Positions 45,984 through 46,847 of a stretch of DNA of 46,847 nt are shown piece after piece. Source of the DNA: an uncultured bacterium. GTDB taxonomy: Bacteria; Myxococcota_A; UBA9042; PHBI01. How positions within the stretch are numbered: position 1 is the stretch's first letter; each line of letters opens with the position of its first letter. Made by a program: the position numbers and the translations under genes. The stretch spans positions 1-46,847 of the forward strand of contig CALHXW010000001.1 of the NCBI GenBank assembly GCA_938040325.1. The letters are read 5' to 3'. Below the pieces are notes generated by a model. It saw nothing but the letters and a program-made list of their open reading frames with translations. It did no database searches and was not told the origin of the DNA.

Positions 45984-46847
45984 ATGACCGAGAGCACAGA
46001 AGGTCCCCGCGAAATCAAAGTCGGACTTCTCGGCTGCGGCACGGTCGGAACCGGTGTGATCCGTATCCTCGAGGACAACCGCGACGACATCATCGCTCGA
46101 CTCGGTGCGCCGATTGCCATCAAGCGCATCCTCGTCAACGATGGCGACAAGGTCCGTGACGACGTTGTCCCGCGGGAGCTGCTAACCACCGACCCTTCTG
46201 ACATCCTCGACGACCCCGAGATCCAGCTCATCGTCGAAGTGATGGGCGGCTACGAGCCACCGCGAACACTCTTGCTGCGCGCCATTGCCGGCCAGAAACA
46301 CGTCGTGACCGCCAACAAGGCACTCCTGGCACGCCACGGCGCCGAGATCTTTCGGGCCGCCGACGACGCGCAGCGCGATGTGATCTTTGAAGCCTCGGTG
46401 GGTGGCGGAATCCCGATCATCCGAACACTCCGCGAGGGGCTGGCTTCTGACAAGATCTCGAGCATTCACGGCATCATCAACGGCACGTCCAACTACGTCA
46501 TGACCCAGATGCGCGACGCTGGCACGGCCTACGATGTCGTCGTTCGCGATGCACAGGACAAGGGCTACGCCGAGGCCGATCCAACCATGGACGTTGGGGG
46601 ATTCGATGCTGCGCAGAAGCTGTCGATCTTGATCTCCATCAGCTTCGGGCTGGAGATTCCCTTCGATGCGATTCTCACCGAAGGCCTCGACCGCGTCAGC
46701 GCTGCAGACATGCGATTTGCGGCCTCGTTCGGCTACGTCATCAAGCCGCTGGCCATCGCGAAAGCCCATGAGAACGGGATCGAAGCGCGCGTACACCCGG
46801 CGCTCATCCCTGAGACCTCGATGCTCGGCAACGTCCACGGCGTCTTC
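45984..46847 (+). CDS. hom: Homoserine dehydrogenase, N-terminal part (cut by window end)
   Basis: NAD(P)-dependent reduction of aspartate semialdehyde to homoserine for Thr and Met synthesis. The 288 residues seen cover the Rossmann domain (VGLLGCGTVGTGVIRIL near residue 13), VEVMGGYEPPRTLLLRAI, VVTANKALLARHG and the catalytic region EASVGGGIPIIRTLREGL, INGTSNYVMTQM and KGYAEADPTMDVGGFDAAQKLSIL, which includes the substrate-binding Glu/Asp and catalytic Lys region. The family is usually 400-440 residues with a C-terminal ACT domain, which would lie beyond the window. The ATG at 45984 follows ACAGGAGACGGCA. There is no stop before the window ends. Confidence 0.95.
   Translation, partial: MTESTEGPREIKVGLLGCGTVGTGVIRILEDNRDDIIARLGAPIAIKRILVNDGDKVRDDVVPRELLTTDPSDILDDPEIQLIVEVMGGYEPPRTLLLRAIAGQKHVVTANKALLARHGAEIFRAADDAQRDVIFEASVGGGIPIIRTLREGLASDKISSIHGIINGTSNYVMTQMRDAGTAYDVVVRDAQDKGYAEADPTMDVGGFDAAQKLSILISISFGLEIPFDAILTEGLDRVSAADMRFAASFGYVIKPLAIAKAHENGIEARVHPALIPETSMLGNVHGVF

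Overview
The window is a gene-dense, GC-rich stretch of bacterial chromosome. It mixes housekeeping genes with secreted and lipid-anchored proteins. Cys/Asp-rich repeat lipoproteins, Asp/Thr-rich linkers after lipoboxes, a DUF1800/DUF1501 pair and a kelch lipoprotein suggest a deltaproteobacterial-type organism (Myxococcota or Bradymonadota-like). This is inference from gene content; no phylogeny was run. No phage, plasmid, CRISPR or complete insertion sequence is visible.

Layout. 129-6304 (+): mutS and glnD (4-bp overlap), then a Xer recombinase. 6538-7272 (-): an RluB-type pseudouridine synthase. 7620-8327 (+): a metallophosphoesterase behind two matching palindromes. 8596-10242 (-): an unrecognised 548-residue protein. 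10351-13151 (+): a promoter and CIRCE-like operator, groES, groEL, grpE. 13515-15023 (-): a primary-type sigma factor. 15509-20048 (+): a GIDE-domain membrane protein, a Cys-rich lipoprotein, a TPR protein, and a metallo-beta-lactamase-fold protein that has lost its metal motif. 20181-23898 (-): a RavA-type ATPase, a ViaA-type VWA protein and a YhbY-domain fusion. 24017-26537 (+): DUF1800 and DUF1501 proteins. 27018-31479 (-): a compact operon rnj-engB-rimI-thiE-prmC. 31620-31950: a strongly promoted tRNA-Asn followed by broken duplicates of its 3' end. 31970-37380: a GNAT protein, holC, small lipoproteins, an aldo/keto reductase, a large lipoprotein and a lipid-anchored cyclophilin. 37425-39563 (+): a large beta-rich protein without a signal peptide. 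39674-43133 (-): two lipoproteins and rarA. 43225-46847 (+): a guaB lacking its CBS domains, guaA, and the start of hom, cut by the window edge.

Functional groups: GMP synthesis from IMP (guaB-guaA), protein folding and heat shock (groESL-grpE under a CIRCE-like site, with the sigma factor convergent to them), ribosome, translation and RNA maintenance (rnj, engB, rimI, prmC, rluB, YhbY domain), DNA maintenance (mutS, rarA, holC, xer) and nitrogen signalling (glnD).

The least ordinary feature is a family of roughly 180-bp palindromic intergenic elements (five loci, seven copies or fragments) with 17-19 bp terminal inverted repeats flanked by TA. They resemble MITEs. They sit mostly between convergent genes, and at four genes the element end supplies the TAG stop codon. 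Stop codon use is also unusual: of 36 complete genes I count 18 TAG, 17 TGA and 1 TAA.
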